Part shown: piece by piece, positions 53,323-61,951 of the stretch
Numbering within the stretch: position 1 is the first letter of the stretch
Layout of the letters: each line of letters starts with the position of its first letter
Assembly (NCBI GenBank): GCA_943370175.1
Contig: CALRPU020000008.1
Span: 1 to 64,000 of the forward strand
Length of the DNA: 64,000 nt
Reading direction: 5' to 3'
Source: Ideonella_A intermedia_A
GTDB lineage: Bacteria; Pseudomonadota; Gammaproteobacteria; Burkholderiales; Burkholderiaceae_C
The notes under the pieces: model-generated
What the model was told of the DNA's origin: nothing
The model's input: only the letters and a program-made list of their open reading frames with translations
The model's database searches: none
Made by a program: the position numbers and the translations under genes

Positions 53323-53898
53323 ATGACCTCCCTCGTTCGTCCCGCCCTGACCCTGTTCGTCGCCTTGTCCGTGATCACCGGCCTCGCCTATCCGCTGGCC
53401 ATCACCGGCGTGGCGCAGCTGGCGTTTCCGTCCCAGGCCAACGGCAGCCTGATCGTGCGCGACGGCAAGCCGGTGGGCTCGGCGCTGATCGGCCAGTCCT
53501 TCAGCGACCCGAAGCACTTCTGGAGCCGCCCGTCGGCCACCGCGCCCATGCCCTACAACGCCGCCAACTCGGCGGGCTCCAACCTGGGCCCGGGCAACCC
53601 GGCGCTGGCCGAGGCGGTGAAGGCGCGCATCGCCGCGCTGCGCGCCGCCGACCCGGGCAACACCGCGCCGGTGCCGGTGGACCTGGTCACCGCCTCGGCC
53701 AGCGGCCTGGACCCGCACATCAGCGTGGCCGCGGCGCAGTACCAGGCGGCCCGCGTGGCCCGCGCCCGCCACGTGCCCGAGCGCTGGGTGCGCGAGCAGG
53801 TGCAGGCGCACACCGAGCAGCCGCTGCTGGGCTTCATCGGCGAGCCGCGCGTGAACGTGCTGCGCCTGAACCTGGCGCTCGACGGCGCAAAGCCCTGA
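53323..53898 (+). CDS. kdpC: Potassium-transporting ATPase subunit C
   Basis: A 191-residue subunit with one N-terminal membrane helix (TLFVALSVITGLAYPLAITG) and a periplasmic domain. FWSRPSATAPMPYNAANSAG, SNLGPGNPALAEAVKARI and DLVTASASGLDPHISVAAAQ with YQAARVARAR are the standard KdpC motifs. It assembles and stabilises the KdpAB complex. Ten bp after kdpB. Confidence 0.97.
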   Translation: MTSLVRPALTLFVALSVITGLAYPLAITGVAQLAFPSQANGSLIVRDGKPVGSALIGQSFSDPKHFWSRPSATAPMPYNAANSAGSNLGPGNPALAEAVKARIAALRAADPGNTAPVPVDLVTASASGLDPHISVAAAQYQAARVARARHVPERWVREQVQAHTEQPLLGFIGEPRVNVLRLNLALDGAKP

Positions 53899-53901
53899 GC
53901 G

Positions 53902-54867
53902 ATGCTGGTCAATGGCGTGGTCTACCGTGACGGCCAGCGGCTGGCCGACATCGGCATCGACGAAGTCGACCAGTGGATGGCGCGGCCCGGCTGCTTCGTG
54001 TGGGTGGCGCTGCGCGACGCCACCGACGACGAACTGGCCCACCTGCAGCGCGAGTTCCAGCTCCACGAACTGGCCGTCGAAGACGCCCGCCACGGCCACC
54101 AGCGCCCGAAGGTCGAGGCCTACGGCGACACCCTGTTCGTGGTGATGAAGCTGCCCGAATGGCAACTGGGCGACCTCGCCGTGGGCGAGTTGGCGATCTT
54201 TGTCGGTCAGAATTTCGTGTTGTCGGTGCGCAGCCGCAGCGAGCAGGGCCTGCTGGGCGTGCGCGAGCGCTGCGAGCGGGAACCCGAGCACCTGCGCGCC
54301 GGCGCGGGCTTCGTGCTGTACGCCTTGATGGATGCGGTGGTGGACCGCTACTTTCCTTTGCTGGACGCCATGGAATCCGACCTCGAGCAAATCGAGACGC
54401 AAATCTTCGAGCCCGGCGCCGCGCGCTGGAACGTGCAGCGCCTGTACACGCTGAAGCGGCAGGTGGCCGCGCTGCGCCACGTGGTGGCGCCCACGCTGGA
54501 GGTCACCAGCAAGCTGCACGGTGGCCGCGTGCCGGCGGTGTGCGCGCCGTGCCAAGCCTACTTCCGCGACGTGCACGACCACCTGTGGCGCATCAACGGC
54601 GCCATCGACACCATGCGCGACACCATCGGCACCGCGATCCAGGTCAACCTGTCGATGGTCACCATCGAAGAGTCGGCCACCACCAAGCGCCTGGCCGCGT
54701 GGGCCGCCATCTTCGCGGTGTCCACCGCCATGGCCGGCATCTGGGGCATGAACTTCGAGCACATGCCCGAGCTGAAATGGGCCTGGGGCTACCCGATGGC
54801 GCTGGGCTTGATCGCCACCGCGGGCGGCTTGCTGTACTGGCGATTCCGCCGCGCGGGCTGGCTGTGA
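53902..54867 (+). CDS. CorA/ZntB-family divalent cation transporter
   Basis: A 321-residue protein of the CorA superfamily. The N-terminal cytoplasmic domain includes LHELAVEDARHGHQRPKVEA; a long helix leads to two C-terminal membrane helices with the diagnostic GMN motif in AGIWGMNFEHMPELKWAWGY. The charge of the loop after GMN (EHMPEL) is typical of CorA Mg2+/Co2+ channels; a ZntB-like zinc role cannot be excluded. It lies 3 bp after kdpC and overlaps kdpD, so it is a full member of the kdp operon, which is not the usual arrangement. Confidence 0.92.
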   Translation: MLVNGVVYRDGQRLADIGIDEVDQWMARPGCFVWVALRDATDDELAHLQREFQLHELAVEDARHGHQRPKVEAYGDTLFVVMKLPEWQLGDLAVGELAIFVGQNFVLSVRSRSEQGLLGVRERCEREPEHLRAGAGFVLYALMDAVVDRYFPLLDAMESDLEQIETQIFEPGAARWNVQRLYTLKRQVAALRHVVAPTLEVTSKLHGGRVPAVCAPCQAYFRDVHDHLWRINGAIDTMRDTIGTAIQVNLSMVTIEESATTKRLAAWAAIFAVSTAMAGIWGMNFEHMPELKWAWGYPMALGLIATAGGLLYWRFRRAGWL

Positions 54868-57617
54868 GCGTGCCCGGCGACGAGCGCCCCGACCCCGACC
54901 GCCTGCTGCAGCAGGTGCAGCAGGACGAGGCGCGCGAGCGCCGCGGCAAGCTGAAGATCTTCTTCGGCGCCTCCGCCGGCGTGGGCAAGACCTGTGCGAT
55001 GTTGTCGGCCGCGCGCGCGGCCCATGCCGAGGGCCACGCGCTGGTGATCGGCGTGGTGGAAACCCACGGCCGCGGCGACACCGAGGCCCTGGCCCGCGGC
55101 CTGCCGCGGTTGCCGCTGAAGGCCGTGCCCCACCGCGAGCGCACGCTGCTGGAATTCGACCTGGACGCCGCGCTGGCCTGGGCCCGCGAGCACGCCGAGC
55201 CGCTGGTGCTGCTGGACGAACTGGCGCACAGCAACGCGCCGGGGTCGCGCCACCCCAAGCGCTGGCAGGACGTCGAGGAAATGCTGAACGCCGGCATCGA
55301 CGTCTGGTCGACGATGAACGTGCAGCACCTGGAAAGCCTGAACGACATCGTCAGCGGCATCACCGGCATCCGGGTGTGGGAAACCGTGCCCGACCGCCTG
55401 TTCGACGAGGCCGACGACGTCACCGTCATCGACCTGCCACCCGACGAACTGCTGGAGCGGCTGAAGTCGGGCAAGGTCTACCTGCCGCACCAGGCCGAGC
55501 GCGCCGCGGCCAACTTCTTTCGCAAGGGCAACCTGCTGGCGCTGCGCGAGCTGGCGCTGCGCCGCACCGCCGACCGGGTGGACGACGAGATGCAGGCCTA
55601 CCGGCGCCGCCGCTCGGTGCAGGCGGTGTGGCCCAACCGCGAATCGCTGCTGGCCTGCGTCGGCGCCGGCCACGGCGGCGAAAAGATCGTGCGCGCCAGC
55701 GCCCGCCTGGCCGCCCAGCTGGACGTCCCCTGGCACGCGGTGCACGTGGAAACCCCGTCGGTGCACCGCTTGCCCGAGGCTCAGCGCGAACAGGCCCTGC
55801 GCGTGCTGAAGCTGGCGCAGGAGCTGGGCGCCACCGTGGCCACGCCGGCCGCGCCCGAGGCCGTGCCGGCCTTGGTGCGCTACGCCCGCGAGCACAACCT
55901 GTCCCGCGTCGTGGTGGGCCGCAGCCCGCGCCGCTGGCGCTGGCGCGCCTCGGCCGCCGACCGCATCGCCGACCTCGCCGACGACCTGGACGTGGTGCAG
56001 GTGGCCTCGCCGGCCGCCGGCCGCGCGGGCGCGGGCCCGTCGACCCACGGGGGGGCAGGGGCGGGTGCCGACCGCGTGGGCGTCGTGGCCGGCGAGTTCC
56101 CGTGGCGGGGCTACGCGGTGGCCGTGGCCGCCTGCCTGCTCACCGCGCTGCTGGCCACGCCGCTGCACGGCCTGCTGGAGCTCACCAACATCGTCATGAT
56201 CTTCCTGCTGGCCGTGGTCGGCGTGGGCTGGGTTTACGGGCGCGGGCCGGCGGTGGTGGCGGCTTTTCTGGGCGTGGGCCTGTTCGACTTCTTCTTCGTG
56301 TCGCCGCGCTTCTCCTTCGCGGTGGGCGACGTGCAGTACCTGGTCACCTTCGCGGTGATGCTGGTGGTGGCGCTGGTCATCGGCCAGCTCACCGCGGGGC
56401 TGAAGGTGCAGGCCGCCGCCGCCACGCAGCGTGAACAGCGCATGCGCGGCCTGTACGAAATGTCGCGTGACCTGTCGGCCGCGCTGATGGCCGAGCAGGT
56501 GGCCGAGATCGGCGCCCGCTTCCTGGCCGCCGAGTTCCGCGCCAAGGCCAGCCTGCTGGTGGCCGACGCCGACGACCGCCTGGTGGCGCTGCCCGGCGGC
56601 ACCGCGGCGGTGGACGCCGCGGTGGCGCAATGGGCCTTCGACCGCGGCGAGCCCGCCGGCTTCGGCACCCACACCCTGCCCGCCAGCGCCTGCCTGGTGC
56701 TGCCGCTGAAGGCGCCGATGCGCCTGCGCGGCGTGCTGGCCCTGGAGCCCGCCGACCGCCACACCCTGGGCCCGGACCAGCGCCGGCTGCTGGACACCTG
56801 CGCGTCGCTGCTGGCGATCTCGCTGGAGCGCATCCACTACATCGACGTGGCCCAGCGCAGCACCGTGCAGATCGAGACCGAGCGCCTGCGCAATTCCCTG
56901 CTGTCTGCCATCTCTCACGACCTGCGCACGCCGCTGGCCGCGCTGGTGGGCCTGGCCGACACGCTGGCCATGTCGCCCGCGCCGATGAGCGACCTGCAGC
57001 GCGAGGTGGCCTCGTCGATGCGCGCCTCGGCGCTGCGCATGAGCGCGATGGTGGGCAACCTGCTCGACATGGCGCGCCTGGAGGCCGGCGCCGTGCCGAT
57101 GCGCTGCGAATGGCAGCCGCTGGAGGAGGTGGTGGGCAGCGCGCTGGCGGCCTGTGCGGACGCGCTGCAGTGCCGGCCGATCCGCGTGCAGTTGGCCGAC
57201 GACCTGCCGCTGCTGCACCTCGACGCGGTGCTGTTCGAGCGGGTGCTGGTGAACGTGCTGGAAAACGCCGCCAAGTACACGCCCGCGGGCAGCCCGATCA
57301 CGCTGAGCGCGGCAGCGCTTTCCGCCAGCGTGGTCATCCACGTCGACGACGTCGGCCCCGGCCTGCCGCCCGGCCGAGAGTCGGCGCTGTTCGAGAAATT
57401 CGAGCGCGGCAGCAAGGAAAGCGCCACCCCCGGCGTCGGCCTGGGCTTGGCCATTTCGCGCGCCATCGTGGCCGCCCACCAGGGGCGCATCGAGGCGGCC
57501 AACCGGTCCCGGCCGGACGGCGGCGTGGGCGGCGCACGCTTCACCATCGAGCTGCCGCGCGGCGAGCCGCCCAGCGACGACGGCAGCGCCAGCGCCACGA
57601 CGCTGCCCCCTCAGTAG
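54864..57617 (+). CDS. kdpD: Osmosensitive K+ channel sensor kinase KdpD
   Basis: A 917-residue sensor kinase with all domains. It has the KdpD N-terminal domain with Walker A (FFGASAGVGKTCAML at about residue 32) and LVLLDELAHSNAPGSRHPKR, and a universal-stress-like domain (about 255-375). Four close membrane helices follow (about 410-510), then GAF, HisKA (SAISHDLRTPLAALVGLADT near 685) and HATPase (ERVLVNVLENAAKYTPAGSP, GVGLGLAISRAIVAAHQGRI). The GTG start overlaps the corA-like gene stop. It phosphorylates KdpE under K+ limitation or osmotic stress. Confidence 0.97.
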   Translation: MSVPGDERPDPDRLLQQVQQDEARERRGKLKIFFGASAGVGKTCAMLSAARAAHAEGHALVIGVVETHGRGDTEALARGLPRLPLKAVPHRERTLLEFDLDAALAWAREHAEPLVLLDELAHSNAPGSRHPKRWQDVEEMLNAGIDVWSTMNVQHLESLNDIVSGITGIRVWETVPDRLFDEADDVTVIDLPPDELLERLKSGKVYLPHQAERAAANFFRKGNLLALRELALRRTADRVDDEMQAYRRRRSVQAVWPNRESLLACVGAGHGGEKIVRASARLAAQLDVPWHAVHVETPSVHRLPEAQREQALRVLKLAQELGATVATPAAPEAVPALVRYAREHNLSRVVVGRSPRRWRWRASAADRIADLADDLDVVQVASPAAGRAGAGPSTHGGAGAGADRVGVVAGEFPWRGYAVAVAACLLTALLATPLHGLLELTNIVMIFLLAVVGVGWVYGRGPAVVAAFLGVGLFDFFFVSPRFSFAVGDVQYLVTFAVMLVVALVIGQLTAGLKVQAAAATQREQRMRGLYEMSRDLSAALMAEQVAEIGARFLAAEFRAKASLLVADADDRLVALPGGTAAVDAAVAQWAFDRGEPAGFGTHTLPASACLVLPLKAPMRLRGVLALEPADRHTLGPDQRRLLDTCASLLAISLERIHYIDVAQRSTVQIETERLRNSLLSAISHDLRTPLAALVGLADTLAMSPAPMSDLQREVASSMRASALRMSAMVGNLLDMARLEAGAVPMRCEWQPLEEVVGSALAACADALQCRPIRVQLADDLPLLHLDAVLFERVLVNVLENAAKYTPAGSPITLSAAALSASVVIHVDDVGPGLPPGRESALFEKFERGSKESATPGVGLGLAISRAIVAAHQGRIEAANRSRPDGGVGGARFTIELPRGEPPSDDGSASATTLPPQ

Positions 57618-57626
57618 CATCGCCCC

Positions 57627-58316
57627 ATGGAACTGCGCGCCCGCATCCTCGTGGTGGAAGACGAACCGGACATCCGGCGCTTCGTGCGCATGAGCCTGGA
57701 AGCCGACGGCCACGAGGTCTGCGAGGCCGCAACGCTGCAGCGCGGCCTGATCGAGAGCGGCACCCGCCGGCCCGAACTCGCCATCATCGACCTGGGCCTG
57801 CCCGACGGCGATGGCGTGGACCTGATCCGGCAGCTGCGGGCGTGGTCGGCGGTGCCGGTGATCGTGCTGTCCGCGCGCAGTGGTGAAGCAGACAAGATCG
57901 GCGCGCTCGACGCGGGCGCCGACGACTACCTGGTCAAGCCCTTCGGCGCGGGCGAGTTGATGGCCCGCGTGCGCGCCCAGCTGCGCCGCCAGGCCCTGGG
58001 CGCGACACCGGGCGACGCGGTGCTGCGCTTCGGGCCGGTGGCGGTCGACCTCAGCCGCCGCACCGTCGAGCGCCACGGTGAGCCCCTGCACCTCACGCCC
58101 ATCGAGTACCGCCTGCTGACCACCCTGGCCGCCCAGCCGGACCGGGTGGTCACCCACCAGCAGTTGCTGAAGGCCGTGTGGGGCCCCGGTCACGCCGAGG
58201 ACACGCACTACGTGCGGGTTCACATGGCCAACTTGCGCAAGAAAATCGAAGATGATCCGTCGATGCCCCGTCACTTCCTGACGGAAGCGGGCATCGGCTA
58301 CCGATTCCGGCCCTGA
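57627..58316 (+). CDS. kdpE: Response regulator KdpE
   Basis: A 229-residue OmpR/PhoB-family regulator. Receiver domain with ILVVEDEPDIRRFVRMSLEA, phospho-Asp in LAIIDLGLPDGDGVDLIR and the conserved Lys in DDYLVKPFGAGELMARVRAQ. The C-terminal winged helix contains LTPIEYRLLTTLAAQPDRVV and YVRVHMANLRKKIEDDPSMP. It activates the kdp operon; the two direct repeats at 49100-49150 are plausible targets. It starts 9 bp after kdpD. Confidence 0.95.
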   Translation: MELRARILVVEDEPDIRRFVRMSLEADGHEVCEAATLQRGLIESGTRRPELAIIDLGLPDGDGVDLIRQLRAWSAVPVIVLSARSGEADKIGALDAGADDYLVKPFGAGELMARVRAQLRRQALGATPGDAVLRFGPVAVDLSRRTVERHGEPLHLTPIEYRLLTTLAAQPDRVVTHQQLLKAVWGPGHAEDTHYVRVHMANLRKKIEDDPSMPRHFLTEAGIGYRFRP

Positions 58317-58359
58317 AGGCCACGGTGGCGGTCCCCTCAACCGCGAGATCAGAACGTCG

Positions 58360-59916
58360 ATGATTCATCCAGCCAAGACGCTTTTCGTGATGCTGGGCAT
58401 CACGCTGGGCGCCGACCTCAGCCTGGCGCAGACCGCGCCCCCGCCGTCCCCGCCGTCGCCCCCACCGCCTGCGATGGACCTCACCTTGAAGCCCGCCGAG
58501 GCCATGGTGATGCTGGACCATCAGGTCATCTCCGTGCCCGGCATCCCGTCCATCGACCTGATGGGCTTCCACGTGCTGAACAAGATGAACGACTGGCTCT
58601 ACCTGGGCATCGGCGGCTACGCGCCGCTGTTCAAGGGCGAGTACGGCGGCTTCATGGCGGTGGACGTGACGGCCCACGCGCAGCGCAAGATCGCCGGTGA
58701 CCTGTTCGTCGACGCCGGCGTGTCGCTGGGCGGCGGCGGCGGCGGCAAGAGCATCCAGCAAAGCAAGATCCTGTCGGGCACCGGCGGCTTCATCAAGACC
58801 TACGTCGGCCTGGGCTACGACTTCAAGGACTTTTCGGTGGGGGCCAACCTGTCGAAGATGCGCTTTCGCAAGTCGGCCATCAACGACTCGCAGCTGAACG
58901 TCTATGTGCAGGTGCCGTTCACCTACGACATCGCGTCGTACGACGCCGCCGGCGCCCGCGGGCGTTTCGGCGACGCCGGCGAAGGCAGCGAAAACATGCT
59001 CAGCCTGGGCCTGGACAACTATCGACAGCGCAGCCCGCAGGGCGCCAACAAGGACACGATCCACGTGGCCGACCTGCAGTTCTCGCATTTCATGTCGAAG
59101 GACAGCTACTGGTTCGCCAGTGCTGCGGTGGGCTACCGCGGCTTGCCGCTCTACAACCAGGTGCTGGGCGGCGTGGGCTACCGGGTGGCGCTGTCGCCCA
59201 GCCTCAAGCTGTATGGGCAAGTGGGCGTGGGCTCCGGCGGCTACGCGCCCGAAACCATCGACACCGGACCCGGCCTGCTGGTCTACCCCAAGGCCACGGC
59301 CGAGCTGATGCTGAACAAGAACCTGGGCCTGGCGCTCACCGCGGGCTACCTGTTCGCGCCCAGGGGGTCGTCGAAGAATCTCACCTTCGGCGCGGCGCTG
59401 AACTACCACCTGCAGTCGGGCACCGGCGGCAGCGCGGGGGGCAGCGCGGGTGGGGGGGCGGGCGACAGCGCCGTGCTGCGCGGCTACCGCTTCAACGTTT
59501 TCCAGCAGACCGAAACCAGCGTGAGGTTCCGCGGCCAGGACCGCGGCAACATCAACCTGCTGACGCTGCAGGCCGACGGCGTCATCAACGACCACCTGTA
59601 CCTGCCAGTGCAGACCAGCGTGGCCTACAACGCCTACCTCGACTACCCCGGCTATGGCGAACTGCTGGCCGGCCTGGGTGTGCAGACCCGCCACGACAAG
59701 GCCAGCCGCTTTCAGGTGTTCGGCCAGCTGCTGGTGGGCACCAACGTGCACGGGCCGATGCTGAAGACCGGCGTCGGCTTGAACGTGGGCCTGAGCGAGC
59801 GCCTGGCCTTGTACGGTGTGGTGGGCCAGTCCATCGGCGTCGACAAGGTCAAGAAGTTCCGCGCCAACCACGCGGGCATCGGCTTGACCTACCGCTTCGC
59901 CCTGCCCAGCCTGTGA
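58360..59916 (+). CDS. Outer-membrane beta-barrel protein with internal duplication, unrecognised
   Basis: A 518-residue protein with signal peptide (cleavage near SLAQT, residue 24) and a Pro-rich stretch (APPPSPPSPPPPAMD). The rest consists of amphipathic strands and ends in aromatic/hydrophobic ALPSL, suggesting a barrel. The two halves resemble each other: NDWLYLGIGGYAPLF in the first and NDHLYLPVQTSVAYNAYL in the second begin similar blocks, separated by a Gly/Ser-rich linker (about residues 358-370). It follows kdpE by 43 bp, so it may be the outer-membrane pore of the kdp regulon; no family is recognised. Confidence 0.6.
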   Translation: MIHPAKTLFVMLGITLGADLSLAQTAPPPSPPSPPPPAMDLTLKPAEAMVMLDHQVISVPGIPSIDLMGFHVLNKMNDWLYLGIGGYAPLFKGEYGGFMAVDVTAHAQRKIAGDLFVDAGVSLGGGGGGKSIQQSKILSGTGGFIKTYVGLGYDFKDFSVGANLSKMRFRKSAINDSQLNVYVQVPFTYDIASYDAAGARGRFGDAGEGSENMLSLGLDNYRQRSPQGANKDTIHVADLQFSHFMSKDSYWFASAAVGYRGLPLYNQVLGGVGYRVALSPSLKLYGQVGVGSGGYAPETIDTGPGLLVYPKATAELMLNKNLGLALTAGYLFAPRGSSKNLTFGAALNYHLQSGTGGSAGGSAGGGAGDSAVLRGYRFNVFQQTETSVRFRGQDRGNINLLTLQADGVINDHLYLPVQTSVAYNAYLDYPGYGELLAGLGVQTRHDKASRFQVFGQLLVGTNVHGPMLKTGVGLNVGLSERLALYGVVGQSIGVDKVKKFRANHAGIGLTYRFALPSL

Positions 59917-59954
59917 CGTGACATGGCGTGCGCCGAGGCGCCGCGCCAAGCGGG

Positions 59955-61367
59955 TCAGTCCGGCGCCGCGCTGCCGCGGCTCACGGCGTTGCCATCGTCC
60001 CGGCGCAAGGTCCAAAAGGCCAGCGACGACAGCATCGTCACCGCGCCGATGACCAGGACCGCCTGGTGCAGCGCGCCCAGCACCGCCGCGCGGTCGCTTT
60101 GCGGCAGGTCGCCGAGGAACCACGCCGCCGCCAGCGAGCCGCCGGCCAGGCCGAAGCTCATCGACAGCTGCTGCATCGAACTCGCGATGGTGCTGGCCAT
60201 GCTGGCGTCGCTGGGCGCCACGTCGGCGTAGGCCATCGAGTTCATGCTGGTGAACTGCAGCGAGTTGAAGAAGCCCTGCGCCAGGCCGATGGCCACGATC
60301 ACCGACAGCGGCGTGCCGGTGTCGACGAGGCTGTACAGCCCCATCGTCACGCCGATCATCACGGTGTTGACCACCAGCACATTGCGGTAGCCGAAGCGCG
60401 CGAGGATGCGCGCGGCCACCAGCTTCATGCCCATCGCCGCGGCGGCCATTGGCATCATCAGCAGGCCCGACTGCCAGGCCGGCAGGCCCAGCCCCAGCTG
60501 GTACAGCAGCGGCAGCAGGAAGGGCATGCCGCCCACGCCCAGCCGCGTGACGAAGCCGCCCACCACCGAGACGCGGAAGGTGCGCACCCGCAACAGCGCC
60601 AGGTTCAGCAGCGGGTGCGGTGTGTGGCGGGCGTGCACGCCATAGCCGGCCAGCAGGCCCAGGGCCAGCACCAGCAGCACGCAGGCCGAGGTGGTGTCCA
60701 GCCGGTGCTCGCCGAACACCTCCAGCAGCCACGACAGCAGCGCCGCGCCACTGCCGAACAGCACCAGGCCGACCACGTCCAGCGGTCGCGGGGCGTCGCC
60801 GCGGTAGTCGGGCATGTGGCGGTGGATCATCCACAGCGCCGCCAGGCCCACCGGCACGTTGACGAAGAAGATCTCGCGCCAGGACAGCCAGTGCACGATC
60901 AGCCCGCCCACGGTCGGCCCGAGCAGCGGGCCGATCAGCGCGGGGATGATCACGAAGTTCATCGCCGCGAGCAGTTCCGATTTGGGGAAGGTGCGGATCA
61001 CCGCGAGCCGGCCCACCGGCATCATCATTGCCGCGCCCAGGCCCTGCAGGATGCGCGCGGCCACCAGCATCGGCACGTTGACCGCCAGCCCGCACAGCGC
61101 CGAAGCCACGGTGAACACCGCCACCGCCGTGGCAAACACCCGCCGCGTGCCGTAGCGGTCGGCCATCCAGCCGCTGACCGGGATGCCCACCGCCAGGCTC
61201 AGGATGTAGCTGGCCACCACCGCCTTCAGGCTCAGCGGTGCCACGCCGAAGCTGGCCGCGATCGAGGGCACGGCGGTGTTGACGATGGTCGAGTCCAACT
61301 GCTCCATGAACAGCGCGATGGCGACCACCCAGGGCAGGTAGCGCTTGACGGTGGCGGGGGCGGTCAT
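59955..61367 (-). CDS. DHA2-family MFS drug efflux permease (EmrB/QacA type)
   Basis: A 470-residue transporter with about 14 membrane helices. Motif A (SGWMADRYGTRRVFATAVAV) and the DHA2 motif C-like ALIGPLLGPTVGGLIVHWLS are present. FMEQLDSTIVNTAVPSIAAS is the EmrB-type helix 1 with the acidic residue. It exports drugs or aromatic compounds by proton antiport. The start overlaps the MarR stop (4 bp), so both are in one operon controlled by MarR. No membrane-fusion (EmrA) partner is adjacent. Confidence 0.92.
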   Translation of the reverse strand: MTAPATVKRYLPWVVAIALFMEQLDSTIVNTAVPSIAASFGVAPLSLKAVVASYILSLAVGIPVSGWMADRYGTRRVFATAVAVFTVASALCGLAVNVPMLVAARILQGLGAAMMMPVGRLAVIRTFPKSELLAAMNFVIIPALIGPLLGPTVGGLIVHWLSWREIFFVNVPVGLAALWMIHRHMPDYRGDAPRPLDVVGLVLFGSGAALLSWLLEVFGEHRLDTTSACVLLVLALGLLAGYGVHARHTPHPLLNLALLRVRTFRVSVVGGFVTRLGVGGMPFLLPLLYQLGLGLPAWQSGLLMMPMAAAAMGMKLVAARILARFGYRNVLVVNTVMIGVTMGLYSLVDTGTPLSVIVAIGLAQGFFNSLQFTSMNSMAYADVAPSDASMASTIASSMQQLSMSFGLAGGSLAAAWFLGDLPQSDRAAVLGALHQAVLVIGAVTMLSSLAFWTLRRDDGNAVSRGSAAPD

Positions 61368-61846
61368 GGCTCGCTGGGCGCGCGGCTCAGCTCGTTGTTG
61401 GCGGTGACGAGGGCGCGGAGCATGCGCATGAACTCGGGCCGCTCGTGTTCGGGCAACGGCGCCAGGATGCGGTCCTGGGCGCGCAGCATGTCGGGTTCGG
61501 TGGCCTTCAGCAGGGCCCGGCCGTCGGGCGTCAGGCTCAGCAGTCGCACCCGGCGGTCGTCGGGCGAGGCCTGGCGTTGCATCAGCCCGCGCGATTCCAG
61601 GCGGTCGACCACGCCGGCCAGGGTGGAGGTGTCCAGGCCGATGGCGCGGGCCAGCGTGCGCTGGTCCACGCCGGGCGCGGCGTCAACCTGGCGGAGGGCG
61701 GCGAACTGCACCGGGGTCAGGCCGTGCGCTTCGGTTTCCTGCAGGAACACGGCGACGGCGATCTGGTGCAGGCGGCGAATGTGGTGCCCGGGCAGGTGGT
61801 CCAGGGGCACCGCACCAAGGGGGTCGGGCGTCGGGGGCGACGGCAT
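61364..61846 (-). CDS. MarR-family transcriptional regulator
   Basis: A 160-residue winged-helix regulator. QFAALRQVDAAPGVDQRTLA, LDTSTLAGVVDRLESRGLMQ and RQASPDDRRVRLLSLTPDGR are the MarR DNA-binding core and wing. It likely represses its own operon with the efflux pump and possibly the divergent monooxygenase, released by an aromatic effector. A half-site repeat lies in the shared 105-bp promoter region. Confidence 0.92.
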   Translation of the reverse strand: MPSPPTPDPLGAVPLDHLPGHHIRRLHQIAVAVFLQETEAHGLTPVQFAALRQVDAAPGVDQRTLARAIGLDTSTLAGVVDRLESRGLMQRQASPDDRRVRLLSLTPDGRALLKATEPDMLRAQDRILAPLPEHERPEFMRMLRALVTANNELSRAPSEP

Positions 61847-61893
61847 GACGGGTGCAGCGGGTTTTCCTGATGGTGGGCGGCCATGCTATCACT

Positions 61894-61910
61894 ACACTCA
61901 TGATCAGTGT
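61894..61910. promoter_or_regulatory. Candidate MarR operator in the divergent promoter region
   Basis: ACACT, 7 bp, AGTGT: a 17-bp inverted repeat 42 bp upstream of the monooxygenase start and 48 bp upstream of the marR start. The size fits MarR-type operators and the position allows control of both directions. Binding is inferred. Confidence 0.45.
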
Positions 61911-61951
61911 GCTGACGAAATGGTTCGACGCACCGTGCAAAGGAGCGTCCC

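Noticed and set aside
51228..53378. Long open frame on the minus strand opposite kdpB
   Set aside because: His/Gly/Arg-rich composition typical of antisense frames in GC-rich genes; kdpB motifs are on the plus strand.
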